Assembly (NCBI GenBank): GCA_947648215.1 | Contig: CANSMW010000009.1 | Span: 25,097-89,096, forward strand | Reading direction: 5' to 3' | DNA: 64,000 nucleotides | DNA from: an uncultured Clostridium sp. | GTDB taxonomy: Bacteria > Bacillota > Clostridia > TANB77 > CAG-508 | Shown here: positions 10,177 through 18,834 of the stretch, in pieces | Layout of the letters: the number at the start of each line of letters is the position of its first letter | Numbering within the stretch: the first letter of the stretch is position 1 | Program-made: the position numbers and the translations under genes | The notes under the pieces: generated by a model | The model's database searches: none | The model's input: only the letters and a program-made list of their open reading frames with translations | What the model was told of the DNA's origin: nothing

Positions 10177-10205
10177 CACGGGTCAATGAAGGCATCGCCC
10201 CTACA
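10177..10205. repeat. short CCCCTACA-type hairpin repeat, copy 2
   Basis: CACGGGTCAATGAAGGCATCGCCCCTACA variant between rplB and rplW; an imperfect GGGYGATG/CATCGCCC stem. Confidence 0.6.
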
Positions 10206-10217
10206 TTTTTTTGTAGG

Positions 10218-10565
10218 TTATGCTCCCATAAATTCTGAAATTGAATCTTTATATTTTTTTGAAACTTTGGTTTCTTTTCCACCTTTTGCAAAGTATTTTA
10301 GATCACTTGGATTGGTTTCAATTGTTACAATTGCTTTTTTCCAATCTGGAGTTTTTCCCGTGTGAACTCCTACTCTTTTTTCTTTTCCTTTAACAGTAAT
10401 GGTATTAACATTGATAACTTTTACTTCAAACAATTTCTCAACTGCCCTTGCAATATCAACTTTTGTTGCTTTTTTGTTTACTTTAAAGGTATACTTTCCT
10501 TCTTGTAATCCATCATTGCTTTTTTCAGTAATGATTGGTTTTATAATAATATCTTCTGGTCTCAT
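10218..10565 (-). CDS. rplW: 50S ribosomal protein L23
   Basis: 115 aa; [20 protein letters not shown] at the N-terminus is the L23 signature. It sits at the exit tunnel and docks trigger factor and SRP. The start codon abuts the rplD stop. Confidence 0.98.
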   Translation of the reverse strand: MRPEDIIIKPIITEKSNDGLQEGKYTFKVNKKATKVDIARAVEKLFEVKVINVNTITVKGKEKRVGVHTGKTPDWKKAIVTIETNPSDLKYFAKGGKETKVSKKYKDSISEFMGA

Positions 10566-11189
10566 TTATGCGTACACCTCCTCTATTTTTTTAACCGTAT
10601 CTAGAGTAAGTACAAGATTTTTATATTTTAATAAATCATATACATTTATGGTATTTACTAAACTTGTTTTTACTCCTTCAATGTTTCTTGCTGATTTTTG
10701 TACGTTTTCATTTTTTTCTGGTAATACAATTAATGTTTTTCCTTCTACTTTTAATTTGTTTAAGGCATTAACCATATTTTTAGTTTTGATTTCTTTAAAA
10801 TCAATTTTATCAACAACAACTAATTCTTTTTCTAATACTTTAGAACTTAATACAGAACGAATTGCTAGTCTTCTTTCTTTTTTGTTTACTCTGTATTTGT
10901 AAGAACGTGGTTTTGGACCTAAGGCAATTCCTCCACCAACCCAATGTGGTGCACGAATACTACCTTGTCTTGCACGTCCTGTTCCTTTTTGTCTCCAAGG
11001 TTTTTTACCACCACCAGATACTTCTGATCTTGTTTTGGTGCTTTGTGTTCCTTGTCTTTGGTTTGCCATGTAGTTAACAAGTACACTATGTACAATTGCT
11101 TCATTTGGTTCAATCCCAAATACTTCTTCTTTTAATTCTACATCACTAACCTTTTTACCTTCTATACTATATACTTCTATTTTAGGCAT
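10566..11189 (-). CDS. rplD: 50S ribosomal protein L4
   Basis: 207 aa with the extended-loop motif KPWRQKGTGRARQGSIRAPH that reaches the exit tunnel. L4 autoregulates S10 operons in gamma-proteobacteria; whether it binds the leader here is unknown. Confidence 0.98.
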   Translation of the reverse strand: MPKIEVYSIEGKKVSDVELKEEVFGIEPNEAIVHSVLVNYMANQRQGTQSTKTRSEVSGGGKKPWRQKGTGRARQGSIRAPHWVGGGIALGPKPRSYKYRVNKKERRLAIRSVLSSKVLEKELVVVDKIDFKEIKTKNMVNALNKLKVEGKTLIVLPEKNENVQKSARNIEGVKTSLVNTINVYDLLKYKNLVLTLDTVKKIEEVYA

Positions 11190-11208
11190 ATCTTATCCTC
11201 CTTCCTTT

Positions 11209-11838
11209 CTATTTCGCAGCCTTTACAGCTTGCCTAATTTTTAGTAATGAACCTCTTGCTCCTGGTACACTACCTTTTACTAAAATTACATTTTTATCTG
11301 TATCTACTCTTACAACATCTAGGTTTTGAATGGTTACTGTTTGTACTCCCATATGTCCTGGAAGTTTTTTACCTTTAAATACTCTTCCTGGTGTTGAAGT
11401 TGGTCCCATTGAACCTGGTCTTCTATGATACATAGAACCATGTCCCATAGGTCCTCTTGATTGTCCATGGCGTTTAATAACACCTTGGAAACCTTTTCCT
11501 TTTGTGGTTCCTTGAACATCTATTTTTTCTCCAGCTTGGAACACATCTGCTTTTACTTCATCTCCCACTTTTACATCAATCATATCCACACGGAATTCTC
11601 TTAAATGTTTTTTGTTTTGGATTCCTGCTTTTGCAAAATGTCCTTTTTCTGGTTTGTTCATATGTTTTTCTTTTACTTCTCCGAAACCTAATTGAATGGC
11701 ATTATATCCATCCGTTTCGATTTCTTTTACTTGTGCTACGACACAAGGTCCAGCTTGAATTGCTGTTACTGGAATAACATTACCTTTTTCATCAAAAATT
11801 TGAGTCATTCCAATTTTTGTTCCAATGATTGCTTTCAT
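11209..11838 (-). CDS. rplC: 50S ribosomal protein L3
   Basis: 209 aa; [20 protein letters not shown] at the start and [20 protein letters not shown] in the rRNA-reaching loop identify L3. Confidence 0.98.
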   Translation of the reverse strand: MKAIIGTKIGMTQIFDEKGNVIPVTAIQAGPCVVAQVKEIETDGYNAIQLGFGEVKEKHMNKPEKGHFAKAGIQNKKHLREFRVDMIDVKVGDEVKADVFQAGEKIDVQGTTKGKGFQGVIKRHGQSRGPMGHGSMYHRRPGSMGPTSTPGRVFKGKKLPGHMGVQTVTIQNLDVVRVDTDKNVILVKGSVPGARGSLLKIRQAVKAAK

Positions 11839-11954
11839 TTTAATTTTTCCTCCTAACTATTGGCTGACATCTATCAGCTTGGTTTTTGTTGTTTGAATTT
11901 GCTTTTCCTTTCAAATTCTAAATTGGGCACAGTGTTGTCTGTCTTTCGAGTATT

Positions 11955-11975
11955 CCCGTAAACGATGCCCCTACA
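11955..11975. repeat. short CCCCTACA-type repeat, degenerate copy 3
   Basis: CCCGTAAACGATGCCCCTACA between rplC and rpsJ; only the 3' half of the element matches the family well. Confidence 0.4.
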
Positions 11976-11993
11976 CCTGCATTTTTTTCATAA

Positions 11994-12323
11994 TTAAAGT
12001 TTGATTTCAATTTCAACACCAGCTGGTAATTCTAATTTCATTAGATTGTCAACTGTTTTTTGTGTTGGATACAAAATGTCGATTACTCTTTTATGTGTTC
12101 TCATTTCAAATTGCTCTCTAGCATCTTTGTATTTATGAGGACAACGTAAAATTGTTACAACTTCTTTTTGTGTAGGTAGTGGAATAGGACCTGAAACTTT
12201 TGCTCCTGTTCTTTTAGCAGTATCTACTATCTTTTCAGCAGACTGATCTAAAACAACATGATCATAAGCTTTTAATCTTATTCTAATTTTCTCGCTTCCT
12301 ACCAATTGTTTTGTTGTTGCCAT
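11994..12323 (-). CDS. rpsJ: 30S ribosomal protein S10
   Basis: 109 aa, first gene of the operon, with the [20 protein letters not shown] segment and the long loop that contacts 16S rRNA (S10 is also NusE). An AAGGAGGG ribosome binding site precedes the ATG. There is an N-terminal extension ([11 protein letters not shown]) relative to the shortest family members. Confidence 0.98.
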   Translation of the reverse strand: MATTKQLVGSEKIRIRLKAYDHVVLDQSAEKIVDTAKRTGAKVSGPIPLPTQKEVVTILRCPHKYKDAREQFEMRTHKRVIDILYPTQKTVDNLMKLELPAGVEIEIKL

Positions 12324-12537
12324 AAGTATTTTCCCTCCTTAAAATAAAATGTACCTTGGCAAGTTTTAAACGCACCCTGGTGTTTCCTATATCACCATAT
12401 AAAAACCCCAAGTTTCCGCATGTGTTTCTTGGGATAAGTGCTTTCTTACCGCCCGGTCTAAGCCAAGACATACTCCATGGAAGTTCCCTCCACCCGTAAG
12501 GATGTAGCCACATTCCACTTCACCGCAAATCTACATG
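12324..12537 (-). ncRNA. putative S10 operon leader RNA
   Basis: About 215 nt of untranslated leader between the consensus promoter and rpsJ. It is much more GC-rich than other intergenic DNA here and contains several hairpin-capable blocks (for example ATCCTTACGGGTGGAGGG and GACCGGGCGG on the minus strand) and an ATGCGGAAACTTGGGG stretch. I cannot assign it to a known leader family. An ORF on the minus strand in this region (12283-12513) has no family features and is not called. Confidence 0.5.
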
Positions 12538-12544
12538 CTTATCA

Positions 12545-12573
12545 ATTATACAACGCTTATTTCCGTATGTCAA
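12545..12573 (-). promoter_or_regulatory. S10-spc operon promoter
   Basis: Perfect TTGACA (12573..12568), 17-nt spacer, TATAAT (12550..12545): a textbook housekeeping promoter, as expected for the ribosomal operon. Confidence 0.85.
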
Positions 12574-12576
12574 GAA

Positions 12577-12614
12577 AAAAATGGCAAAATCTTAAGATTT
12601 TGTCATTTTTTTGT
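12577..12614 (-). terminator. terminator upstream of the S10 promoter
   Basis: ATGGCAAAATC / GATTTTGTCAT inverted repeat flanked by A and T tracts. It would end transcription from the FGE-like gene (stop at 12764) before the S10 promoter. Confidence 0.6.
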
Positions 12615-12763
12615 AACATAACATTTTATTGGTTACTTGTACCCGTTAGCACAAAGCACCATTTTAACTGAAAGTCGCTTTAAAAAATGAAATCCCTATA
12701 TTCATTGTAAGTTTCTTTTCCTTTTCCATGAAAATCCGCTCGCTTGAAAGCGCCTGCAAATTC

Positions 12764-13922
12764 CTACTGAATGTATAAGGTAACTCTAAACCCTATTTCA
12801 CTAACAGCACAGTCCAACGCCTCTTCTAGCCTAATCGCCGGGGCTTCTACCGCATCATTATCGTAAGCACGGTGGGTACACGGTTTTCCTTCAACAGCAC
12901 ATACTTCACTCGTCCACTCCCAGACATTCCCCGCCAAATCAAATATATTGTTCCTAGGTGGCACACTCCCCATACCTGTATGTTTTAGGTTGTTAGAATA
13001 ATCATGCGACGGATACGGCTCACCGATTATCACTAAATCCTTCATTTCTTATTTCTATAAATTGTAATGTTGTATCCCATGCATAACTACTACATAATCG
13101 ACTTATTATCACTTCATTATTGTACATTTCTTCTGCCACTTTTTTGGCTTTATCTCTTGTAATATAATTCCATACTTGTTTATCTTTCTGTACTATTGCC
13201 TTTCCATTATTATATCCTGTCCATTCTGCTTCTTTACTTGTATTACTTGTTTTTACTTCTGTATCATAGCCTACAACGCCTACTTCATATCGTCCTATAT
13301 AAAATCCTCCATATTGTTTGATACTATCTAATTCCGTTTTCGTTCCTTGTATACATGGCATCGCTTCTACATAGTAACATAAGTCACTTGAAAAATGGAC
13401 AATCTTCACACTATTTGTCTCCGCATCAATCCCACCATCAGAATAAGCTCTCGAAGGAATATATCGGTCATACTTTGTACTGCCACCACTGCCATCATCT
13501 GAGCATGGTACCCATACAAATTCATTTCCATTTGTACTGGTTGGATTACCATCCCCATCTACACTAATATCTTTTATTACAAATCCATCGTTTTTTGTCC
13601 CTTCCACATGTATAAATCCTTTTGGCACTGGTACTCCATCTACTATTGTATACTTGTCTCCACTTGGAGTAATTGGAGTTTGTGCATCGTCACCACTATG
13701 AATAGTGCCTGTTAAAATATTTTCTGACTCATCTAGTAGTATTTTTAATTCTTCATCTTCTCTTCTTGTCGCCTCTTGGTAATTTCTTCCTGCCTCTTTC
13801 GCCATATTCAAAATTCCTCTTTGTCCTACTGTTAGGTTTATTGTAATGCCTGCTAGAATTAACAAAATTATAATAGTTATCACGAGTGCAACCAATGTTA
13901 TTCCTTTTCTTTGTTTTTTCAT
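12764..13922 (-). CDS. prepilin-like protein with FGE/sulfatase-modifying-factor-like domain, CGG +1 shift
   Basis: 385 aa after repair. Residues 5-27 are a prepilin-type segment (KGITLVALVITIIILLILAG) with Ala where classical pilins have Glu5. The rest resembles a formylglycine-generating-enzyme fold: FVWVPC, GGFYIGRYEVG, then NNIFDLAGNVWEWTSE and EIGFRVT near the end. It is probably surface exposed; catalytic function is unproven. The frame breaks at codon 300: AAT CGG TGA (CGG at 13025..13023) is an immediate stop, whereas AAT-C-GGT-GAG continues with GEPYPSHDYSNN into the FGE core, which lies entirely downstream of the site. Total length minus one base is divisible by three. Confidence 0.85.
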
Positions 13923-13962
13923 CCTTATTTTCCCCCTTCACTTTTTCTTTTAGTATGTTCAC

Positions 13963-14179
13963 ATTTCTTTTGTTTATGACTCTAGTTTATATTAACATAT
14001 ATCTACTTGTCAAGGAATTTTATATTACATTTGTATGACAGTGTAAAGTATTTCTCTATTTTTAGCAATTGCTTATTTTTATAATGTGTTTACAATTGTT
14101 TATTTAAACAATCACGTACCAAAATTATCCTCATTCATAATTTAAATACACTTTTTGTAACGAAAATAACTCTATTTTG
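13963..14179. other. AT-rich intergenic region, no gene seen
   Basis: Divergent spacer between the FGE-like gene and the small gene at 14244. Apart from the promoter at 14180-14208 I see no ORF, RNA gene or strong hairpin. Confidence 0.6.
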
Positions 14180-14208
14180 TTGCCTTTTCCCTAAAGATGT
14201 AGTATAAT
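14180..14208 (+). promoter_or_regulatory. sigma-A-type promoter
   Basis: TTGCCT (14180-14185), 17-nt spacer, TATAAT (14203-14208), upstream of the small ORF at 14244. Confidence 0.65.
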
Positions 14209-14243
14209 TGATTACATAAAAATAATAGTATAAGGAGATTCAA

Positions 14244-14474
14244 ATGAAAAAAGATTTTTCTTGTTCATGCAGTCAAATTGTATCCTATGATGAGGTGAAA
14301 AAAATTTTAGAACAATTGGATACTTTTAAAAAAGAGGGAACACTCTCCAAACATGCAACAGCTTCTTTTGAACTTACTAAAGATTGTAAGCATAGAGAAA
14401 TTGACTGTACTTTGACTACAAACTGTTATGAGGAATTTGTAAAAATATATGAGATTTTCTTTGAGTCAAATTAA
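14244..14474 (+). CDS. small hypothetical protein (76 aa)
   Basis: ATG preceded by TAAGGAG; own promoter and own terminator, so it is monocistronic. Five Cys (including CSC near the N-terminus, then KDCKHREIDC and NCYEEF) and an amphipathic C-terminal region. No membrane segment or recognised domain; function unknown. Confidence 0.7.
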   Translation: MKKDFSCSCSQIVSYDEVKKILEQLDTFKKEGTLSKHATASFELTKDCKHREIDCTLTTNCYEEFVKIYEIFFESN

Positions 14475-14483
14475 TCATCTACT

Positions 14484-14514
14484 AACGTTTCCTTCTTTCT
14501 GAGGGAAACGCTTT
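14484..14514 (+). terminator. terminator of small gene
   Basis: CGTTTCC...GGAAACG hairpin followed by CTTTTCTTTCT. Confidence 0.6.
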
Positions 14515-14522
14515 TCTTTCTA

Positions 14523-14551
14523 TTGATATTTTTCTATTTTCTTCATATAAT
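14523..14551 (+). promoter_or_regulatory. pepV promoter
   Basis: TTGATA (14523-14528), 17-nt spacer, TATAAT (14546-14551), 25 nt upstream of the pepV ATG. Confidence 0.7.
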
Positions 14552-14576
14552 ATTACTATCGTGAAAGGAGATTTTT

Positions 14577-16034
14577 ATGTTTGAGAAAGAAATTGATTTA
14601 TTAAAAGAGAATATTATTACTTCTACTTGTGAATTAATTAAAATTCCAAGTGTGTTATCCGATTCTTCCAACCCGTCTATGCCTTTTGGGGAAAATTGCA
14701 ATAAGGCATTAGAATATATGTTGGATTTGGGAAATCGTTTGGGGTTTCGTACGAAGAATATTGATGGGTATTGTGGTTATATTGAATTTGGTGAGGGTGA
14801 TGAGTTAGTTGGAATTGTTGGGCATTTAGATGTTGTTCCAGAAGGTGAAAACTGGACGTATCCTCCTTTTTCGGCAACTACTTCAGATAATAACATTTAC
14901 GGTCGTGGTGCGATTGATGATAAGGGACCTGTTATGGCTAGCTTATATGCTATGAAAGTGGTCATGGATACTTGTAATATAACAAAACGTGTTCGTTTAA
15001 TTTTGGGTTTAAACGAAGAAAATGATTGGAAATGTATTGCATATTATAAAAAACACGAAGAAATACCGAAATTTGGTTTTAGTCCAGATGCTGATTTTCC
15101 TTGCATTTATGCTGAAAAAGGCTTACTAAGTGTGCATGTATCTTCTCCTAATTTAGAAGATAAAATTCAAATTATGGATGTGGATTGCAATCATAATGCC
15201 ATTAATGTTGTTCCAAAATATTGTAAAATTACATTATCGGTGGATAACTCTATTTCTTTAGACGACTGTATTCACAAGTTAGAAACGATTGTGGATTCAC
15301 ATCAATTTTCTATTTCGATTGATAAAGAATCTATGAAAAAAAGCACTCTTCAAGAAAAAGCATCTTCTCAGGATTTCCATAATATCGATGCTATTTCATA
15401 TCATCTTCTTTCCATCACTTCTCATGGCGTAAGTGCTCATGCGGCTCACCCCGATTTAGGAATCAATGCCATTTCACAAGCACTTGTGGTACTTTATGAA
15501 CTTTTTGAAATGTATGGAATAACAAATGATTTATTATCTTACTTTTATAAAAATTTAAACTTAGAATATAATGGAAAAAGCTTAGGAATTGATGTACAAG
15601 ATGAGTCAGGTTTCCTTACTTTAAATGTAGCACAATTAAATATACAGGAATCTAACTTGGTTCTTGGTATGAATTTACGAATTCCCATTCATACTACCAT
15701 TGACTTGATAAAAGAAAACATAACGGCTTCTCTTCCCTCTTCTATGGCAGTTAGTTTTTCTGGCGAAAAGAAAGCCTTGTATCTTCCAAAAAACAATTGG
15801 CTAATTCAAACTCTATGTGAAGTTTTCCATAAAACGACTGGGCTTGATGCCACTCCTATTGCCATTGGAGGAGCAACCTATGCAAGAGCCTTCCCAAATT
15901 TCGTATCCTTTGGAGCAAATATGCCGGGAAATAAAGATATGTGTCATCAAATTGATGAGTTTATCTCGGTTGATAACTTAATGCTAGCAACTAAAATTTA
16001 TGCAAATGCCATTTATGAGCTTTGTAAAAGGTAG
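14577..16034 (+). CDS. pepV: M20 family dipeptidase, PepV-like
   Basis: Zinc metallo-dipeptidase that splits dipeptides in the cytoplasm. 485 aa, close to the usual 465-475 for PepV. Metal-site motifs in order: GHLDVVPEG (about 82), GRGAIDDKGP (about 105), a GLNEEND glutamate pair (about 145), then SHGVSAHAAHPDLGINA (about 282) and GGATYARAFPNFVSFG (about 430), ending CHQIDEF. GAAAGGAG precedes the ATG at 14577. No in-frame CGG. Confidence 0.93.
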   Translation: MFEKEIDLLKENIITSTCELIKIPSVLSDSSNPSMPFGENCNKALEYMLDLGNRLGFRTKNIDGYCGYIEFGEGDELVGIVGHLDVVPEGENWTYPPFSATTSDNNIYGRGAIDDKGPVMASLYAMKVVMDTCNITKRVRLILGLNEENDWKCIAYYKKHEEIPKFGFSPDADFPCIYAEKGLLSVHVSSPNLEDKIQIMDVDCNHNAINVVPKYCKITLSVDNSISLDDCIHKLETIVDSHQFSISIDKESMKKSTLQEKASSQDFHNIDAISYHLLSITSHGVSAHAAHPDLGINAISQALVVLYELFEMYGITNDLLSYFYKNLNLEYNGKSLGIDVQDESGFLTLNVAQLNIQESNLVLGMNLRIPIHTTIDLIKENITASLPSSMAVSFSGEKKALYLPKNNWLIQTLCEVFHKTTGLDATPIAIGGATYARAFPNFVSFGANMPGNKDMCHQIDEFISVDNLMLATKIYANAIYELCKR

Positions 16035-16059
16035 AATGTTTTTCTCCATTCTGCCTTTT
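16027..16059. terminator. bidirectional terminator between pepV and toxin gene
   Basis: AAAGGTAGAATG...CATTCTGCCTTTT inverted repeat overlapping the pepV stop and ending just before the stop of the convergent toxin gene. Confidence 0.65.
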
Positions 16060-16060
16060 A

Positions 16061-16537
16061 CTAATCTACTAAATCTTCTAATAATATTTTTCTTATTCTG
16101 TCAATATCAGGAAAAATCAAATTAATTCCATTTTCTTTTAATCTAAAGATTTTCTTTACTTTTTCTGTAATCATACGTCTTGTTTCAGAAGGAACTTGTA
16201 GAGCTTGTCCATTTACTGTATCAATATGGTCAATGTATTTTGAAGTAATAGGGAACATATTTTGTATTAAAAATGCATGCTCTCGACCTCTATAATTTCC
16301 AATTACAATTGTATCACATTTCTTATATTTACTTATTTTGTTTTCAATAATAGTTTTATATTTTTCTATTTTACTACTCATCGGAATAAACCACATTACT
16401 TTATCATCATTCATTTGTAAACAAAAATAATTTGGTCTTGTCGAATTTCCTTCATGATTTTTCATTAATTTTTCATCGTTTACAAATTCAAAATAACTTT
16501 CTTTAATATGATATACATAGCCTTGTTTTATTTCCAT
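16061..16537 (-). CDS. type III toxin, ToxN/CptN/AbiQ-like endoribonuclease
   Basis: 158 aa, the size of CptN-type toxins. The N-terminal part resembles the ToxN/AbiQ fold: a YHIKESYFEFV opening and a TRPNYFCLQMNDDKVMWFIP segment matching the family's ...RPYIGVVL...YFAPLSS block. These enzymes cut mRNA and are held inactive by the repeat RNA encoded immediately upstream. Here the upstream order is promoter, two 50-nt repeats, hairpin, toxin, which is the diagnostic layout and is stronger evidence than the sequence alone. The ATG follows TTAGGGGTG. Confidence 0.8.
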   Translation of the reverse strand: MEIKQGYVYHIKESYFEFVNDEKLMKNHEGNSTRPNYFCLQMNDDKVMWFIPMSSKIEKYKTIIENKISKYKKCDTIVIGNYRGREHAFLIQNMFPITSKYIDHIDTVNGQALQVPSETRRMITEKVKKIFRLKENGINLIFPDIDRIRKILLEDLVD

Positions 16538-16560
16538 TTATACACCCCTAAAACAAGTCC

Positions 16561-16590
16561 TTTGTTCTTGATATAGAACAAAGGACCACT
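16561..16590 (-). terminator. attenuating terminator hairpin between antitoxin repeats and toxin gene
   Basis: Perfect 12-bp stem GTCCTTTGTTCT / AGAACAAAGGAC with a 6-nt loop, placed between the repeats and the toxin, as in type III loci where it sets the excess of antitoxin RNA over toxin mRNA. Confidence 0.8.
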
Positions 16591-16599
16591 AAATTTACA

Positions 16600-16699
16600 A
16601 AATGATATGATTTATTACTCGCACCAATCACAAGCGAGAACATTTGACGAAATGATATGATTTATTACTCGCACCAATCACAAGCGAGAACATTTACTT
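16600..16699 (-). ncRNA. type III antitoxin RNA, two tandem 50-nt repeats
   Basis: The 50-nt unit starting AATGATATGATTTATTACTC (plus strand) occurs at 16600-16649 and again at 16650-16695, identical across about 46 nt. Each unit has an internal TCTCGCTTG...GTGCGAG pairing on the minus strand. Two-copy repeats of about 45-50 nt are typical of the CptIN subgroup. The processed RNA units would bind and inhibit the toxin. Confidence 0.82.
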
Positions 16700-16708
16700 T
16701 CTATATTT

Positions 16709-16738
16709 ATTATACATTCCTTTTACTTTAAAAGTCAA
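16709..16738 (-). promoter_or_regulatory. promoter of the type III toxin-antitoxin operon
   Basis: TTGACT (16738..16733), 18-nt spacer, TATAAT (16714..16709), reading into the repeats. Confidence 0.8.
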
Positions 16739-16804
16739 GTGCTTTTATACAATAAATATATTATATTTTATGCAATTCTTTTAAAAATATTAATTTCTAG
16801 CAAC

Positions 16805-16832
16805 AAAAAATGACCCCAAGGGTCATTTTCTT
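16805..16832 (-). terminator. spoVG terminator
   Basis: AAATGACCC CAA GGGTCATTT hairpin with flanking A/T tracts just after the spoVG stop. Confidence 0.7.
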
Positions 16833-16842
16833 GTTTACTATA

Positions 16843-17124
16843 TTATTCTGCTGAATCTTCTGCTACTTCAGCATCTGGAGCATCATAAGCTTCTAAGATA
16901 GCTGCTTGGATTTTCTCTCTTGTTTCAGCATTGATTGGATGAGCTATATCTTTGAAATCTCCGTTTGGAGTTTTTCTGCTTGGCATAGCTATAAATAATC
17001 CATTTTGGCTTTCGATAACTTTGATATCGTGTATTACGAATTCATTATCGAATGTTACAGAAGCAACAGCTTTCATTCTGTTCTCTGAATTTACTTTTCT
17101 TAAACGTACATCTGTAATTTGCAT
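16843..17124 (-). CDS. spoVG: SpoVG, regulatory RNA/DNA-binding protein
   Basis: 93 aa from the ATG at 17124 ([11 protein letters not shown]), which follows AGAGGTG; upstream in-frame residues are not family-like. Conserved [23 protein letters not shown] block. It acts in asymmetric septation and, as a nucleic-acid binder, in regulation of many Gram-positive genes. Acidic C-terminal tail ([13 protein letters not shown]). Confidence 0.96.
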   Translation of the reverse strand: MQITDVRLRKVNSENRMKAVASVTFDNEFVIHDIKVIESQNGLFIAMPSRKTPNGDFKDIAHPINAETREKIQAAILEAYDAPDAEVAEDSAE

Positions 17125-17401
17125 ATTGCGCACCTCTTTCTCATGTTTTATATTTGTACATAAAGTTGTACTTTCTATGTACAAATATATTATTCGTCAA
17201 AAATAGCTTTTTTCCTTCTTGTTTTTGCAAAAAAGAAAAACTTTTTTACGAAATTGTTCCTTTTCTTTTATAGGATACATATTTTTAACACTTTTTATAC
17301 ATAATACATAAAATAATATTGAAAAAAAAACGGTTACAGTATATAATTGTTTTGTTGTAAATTATATACTATGATTTGTAAAATAAAAGGGGCGAAAAAT
17401 C

Positions 17402-18787
17402 TTGGCAAATATTGATAATATAAAAAAATATAAACACGTACATATGCTTGGTATTGGTGGAGTTAGCATGAGTGGCATCGCGGAAATTTTACATCGTTTT
17501 GGTTTTACGGTTACTGGTTCTGATGCAAACGATTCTTCTATTATTCGCAAATTACAAAAAAATGGCATCCCAGTTACCATTGGGCATGATTTTGATCATT
17601 TAAAAAAAGCGGATGCGGTTGTGTATACTGCTGCGATTAAACAAGATGACCCTGAAATGGTTGTTGCTAAACAACAAGGTATTCCTATGATTGAGCGTTG
17701 TGATTTTTTAGGAGAATTGACCAAATCGTTTTCCAATACAATTGGCGTTTCTGGTACTCATGGTAAAACCACTACTACTTCTATGGTTTCCGTTTGCTTT
17801 TTAAAGGCAGGGCTTGACCCTAATATTCAAGTTGGTGGTATTGTAAAACAAATTGATGGCAATTACCGTGTAGGAAATAGCGATTATTTTATTATTGAAG
17901 CTTGTGAATATGTAGAAAGTTTTCTAAAATTTCGACCAAAGGCAGAAGTTATTTTGAATATTGATAATGATCATTTGGATTATTTTAAAACCTTTGAAAA
18001 CATTAAAAATGCTTTTGTAAAATATGTAAAATTATTGCCAGATGACGGTTTTTTGGTGTTAAATGCAGATGATAAAAATTGTCTCGATTTAACTAAGTAC
18101 ACTAAGGCTTCTTATACAACATATGGTATTGAAAACAAAGATGCGATTTTTACCGCTCGCCAAATTGAATTCGATGATAATGGGTTTGCGAAATTTGATG
18201 TATACAAAAATAACGAATTGTTTGAACATATTGAATTATCGGTCGCTGGCATGCATAATGTGTTAAATGCTCTTGCTTGTATTAGCTTATGTGACCATTA
18301 TGGAATTTCTAGTAGAACAATGAAAGAGGCCCTAAAAGAATTTACTGGAGCTGGTAGACGTTTGGAATATAAAGGTAGCTTCCACGATATTTCGGTTTTT
18401 GATGATTATGCTCATCATCCTACCGAAATAAAAGCAACTTGTCATGCTTTAAACAATAAGAAATTTCATGAATCATGGGTTATCTTTCAACCTCATACCT
18501 ATAGTAGAACGAAAAACCTATTAGATGATTTTGTAAGTGCCCTTAGTGAATTTGACCATATTATTGTTGCTGATATTTATGCAGCACGTGAAGCAGATAC
18601 TTATGGTGTTTCTTCAAAAGACATCGTAGACCGTATTAACTCCGTAAGAAGCTCAAACCATTGTGAATATATTTCGGATTTTAAGGATATTGTTTCCTAT
18701 GTAAAAACACATGCCAAACCACATGATATTATTCTAACCCTAGGTGCAGGAAACGTAACCGATATTGGTCCAATGATACTAGAATAG
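17402..18787 (+). CDS. murC: UDP-N-acetylmuramate-L-alanine ligase
   Basis: ATP-dependent ligase adding L-Ala to UDP-MurNAc in peptidoglycan synthesis. 461 aa. N-terminal Rossmann motif GIGGVSMSGIAE, P-loop GTHGKTTTTSM at about residue 120, then the NIDNDHLDYF and FDDYAHHPTEI ligase motifs. The start is TTG at 17402 behind AAAAGGGGCG; there is no better ATG. A hairpin terminator follows directly. No in-frame CGG. Confidence 0.95.
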   Translation: MANIDNIKKYKHVHMLGIGGVSMSGIAEILHRFGFTVTGSDANDSSIIRKLQKNGIPVTIGHDFDHLKKADAVVYTAAIKQDDPEMVVAKQQGIPMIERCDFLGELTKSFSNTIGVSGTHGKTTTTSMVSVCFLKAGLDPNIQVGGIVKQIDGNYRVGNSDYFIIEACEYVESFLKFRPKAEVILNIDNDHLDYFKTFENIKNAFVKYVKLLPDDGFLVLNADDKNCLDLTKYTKASYTTYGIENKDAIFTARQIEFDDNGFAKFDVYKNNELFEHIELSVAGMHNVLNALACISLCDHYGISSRTMKEALKEFTGAGRRLEYKGSFHDISVFDDYAHHPTEIKATCHALNNKKFHESWVIFQPHTYSRTKNLLDDFVSALSEFDHIIVADIYAAREADTYGVSSKDIVDRINSVRSSNHCEYISDFKDIVSYVKTHAKPHDIILTLGAGNVTDIGPMILE

Positions 18788-18789
18788 TA

Positions 18790-18829
18790 AAAAGCGAGCT
18801 GGGCATAATGCCTGAGTCTCGCTTTTCTT
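18790..18829. terminator. murC terminator
   Basis: AAAAGCGAG...CTCGCTTTT inverted repeat immediately after the murC stop; A/T tracts on both sides make it bidirectional with the convergent gene at 18835. Confidence 0.75.
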
Positions 18830-18834
18830 TTGAC

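Noticed and set aside
12283..12513. 76-aa ORF upstream of rpsJ
   Set aside because: Lies over the operon leader and rpsJ start, lacks a ribosome binding site and family similarity.
16600..16699. CRISPR array
   Set aside because: Only two directly abutting 50-nt copies, no spacers, no cas genes; position before a toxin gene fits a type III antitoxin RNA.
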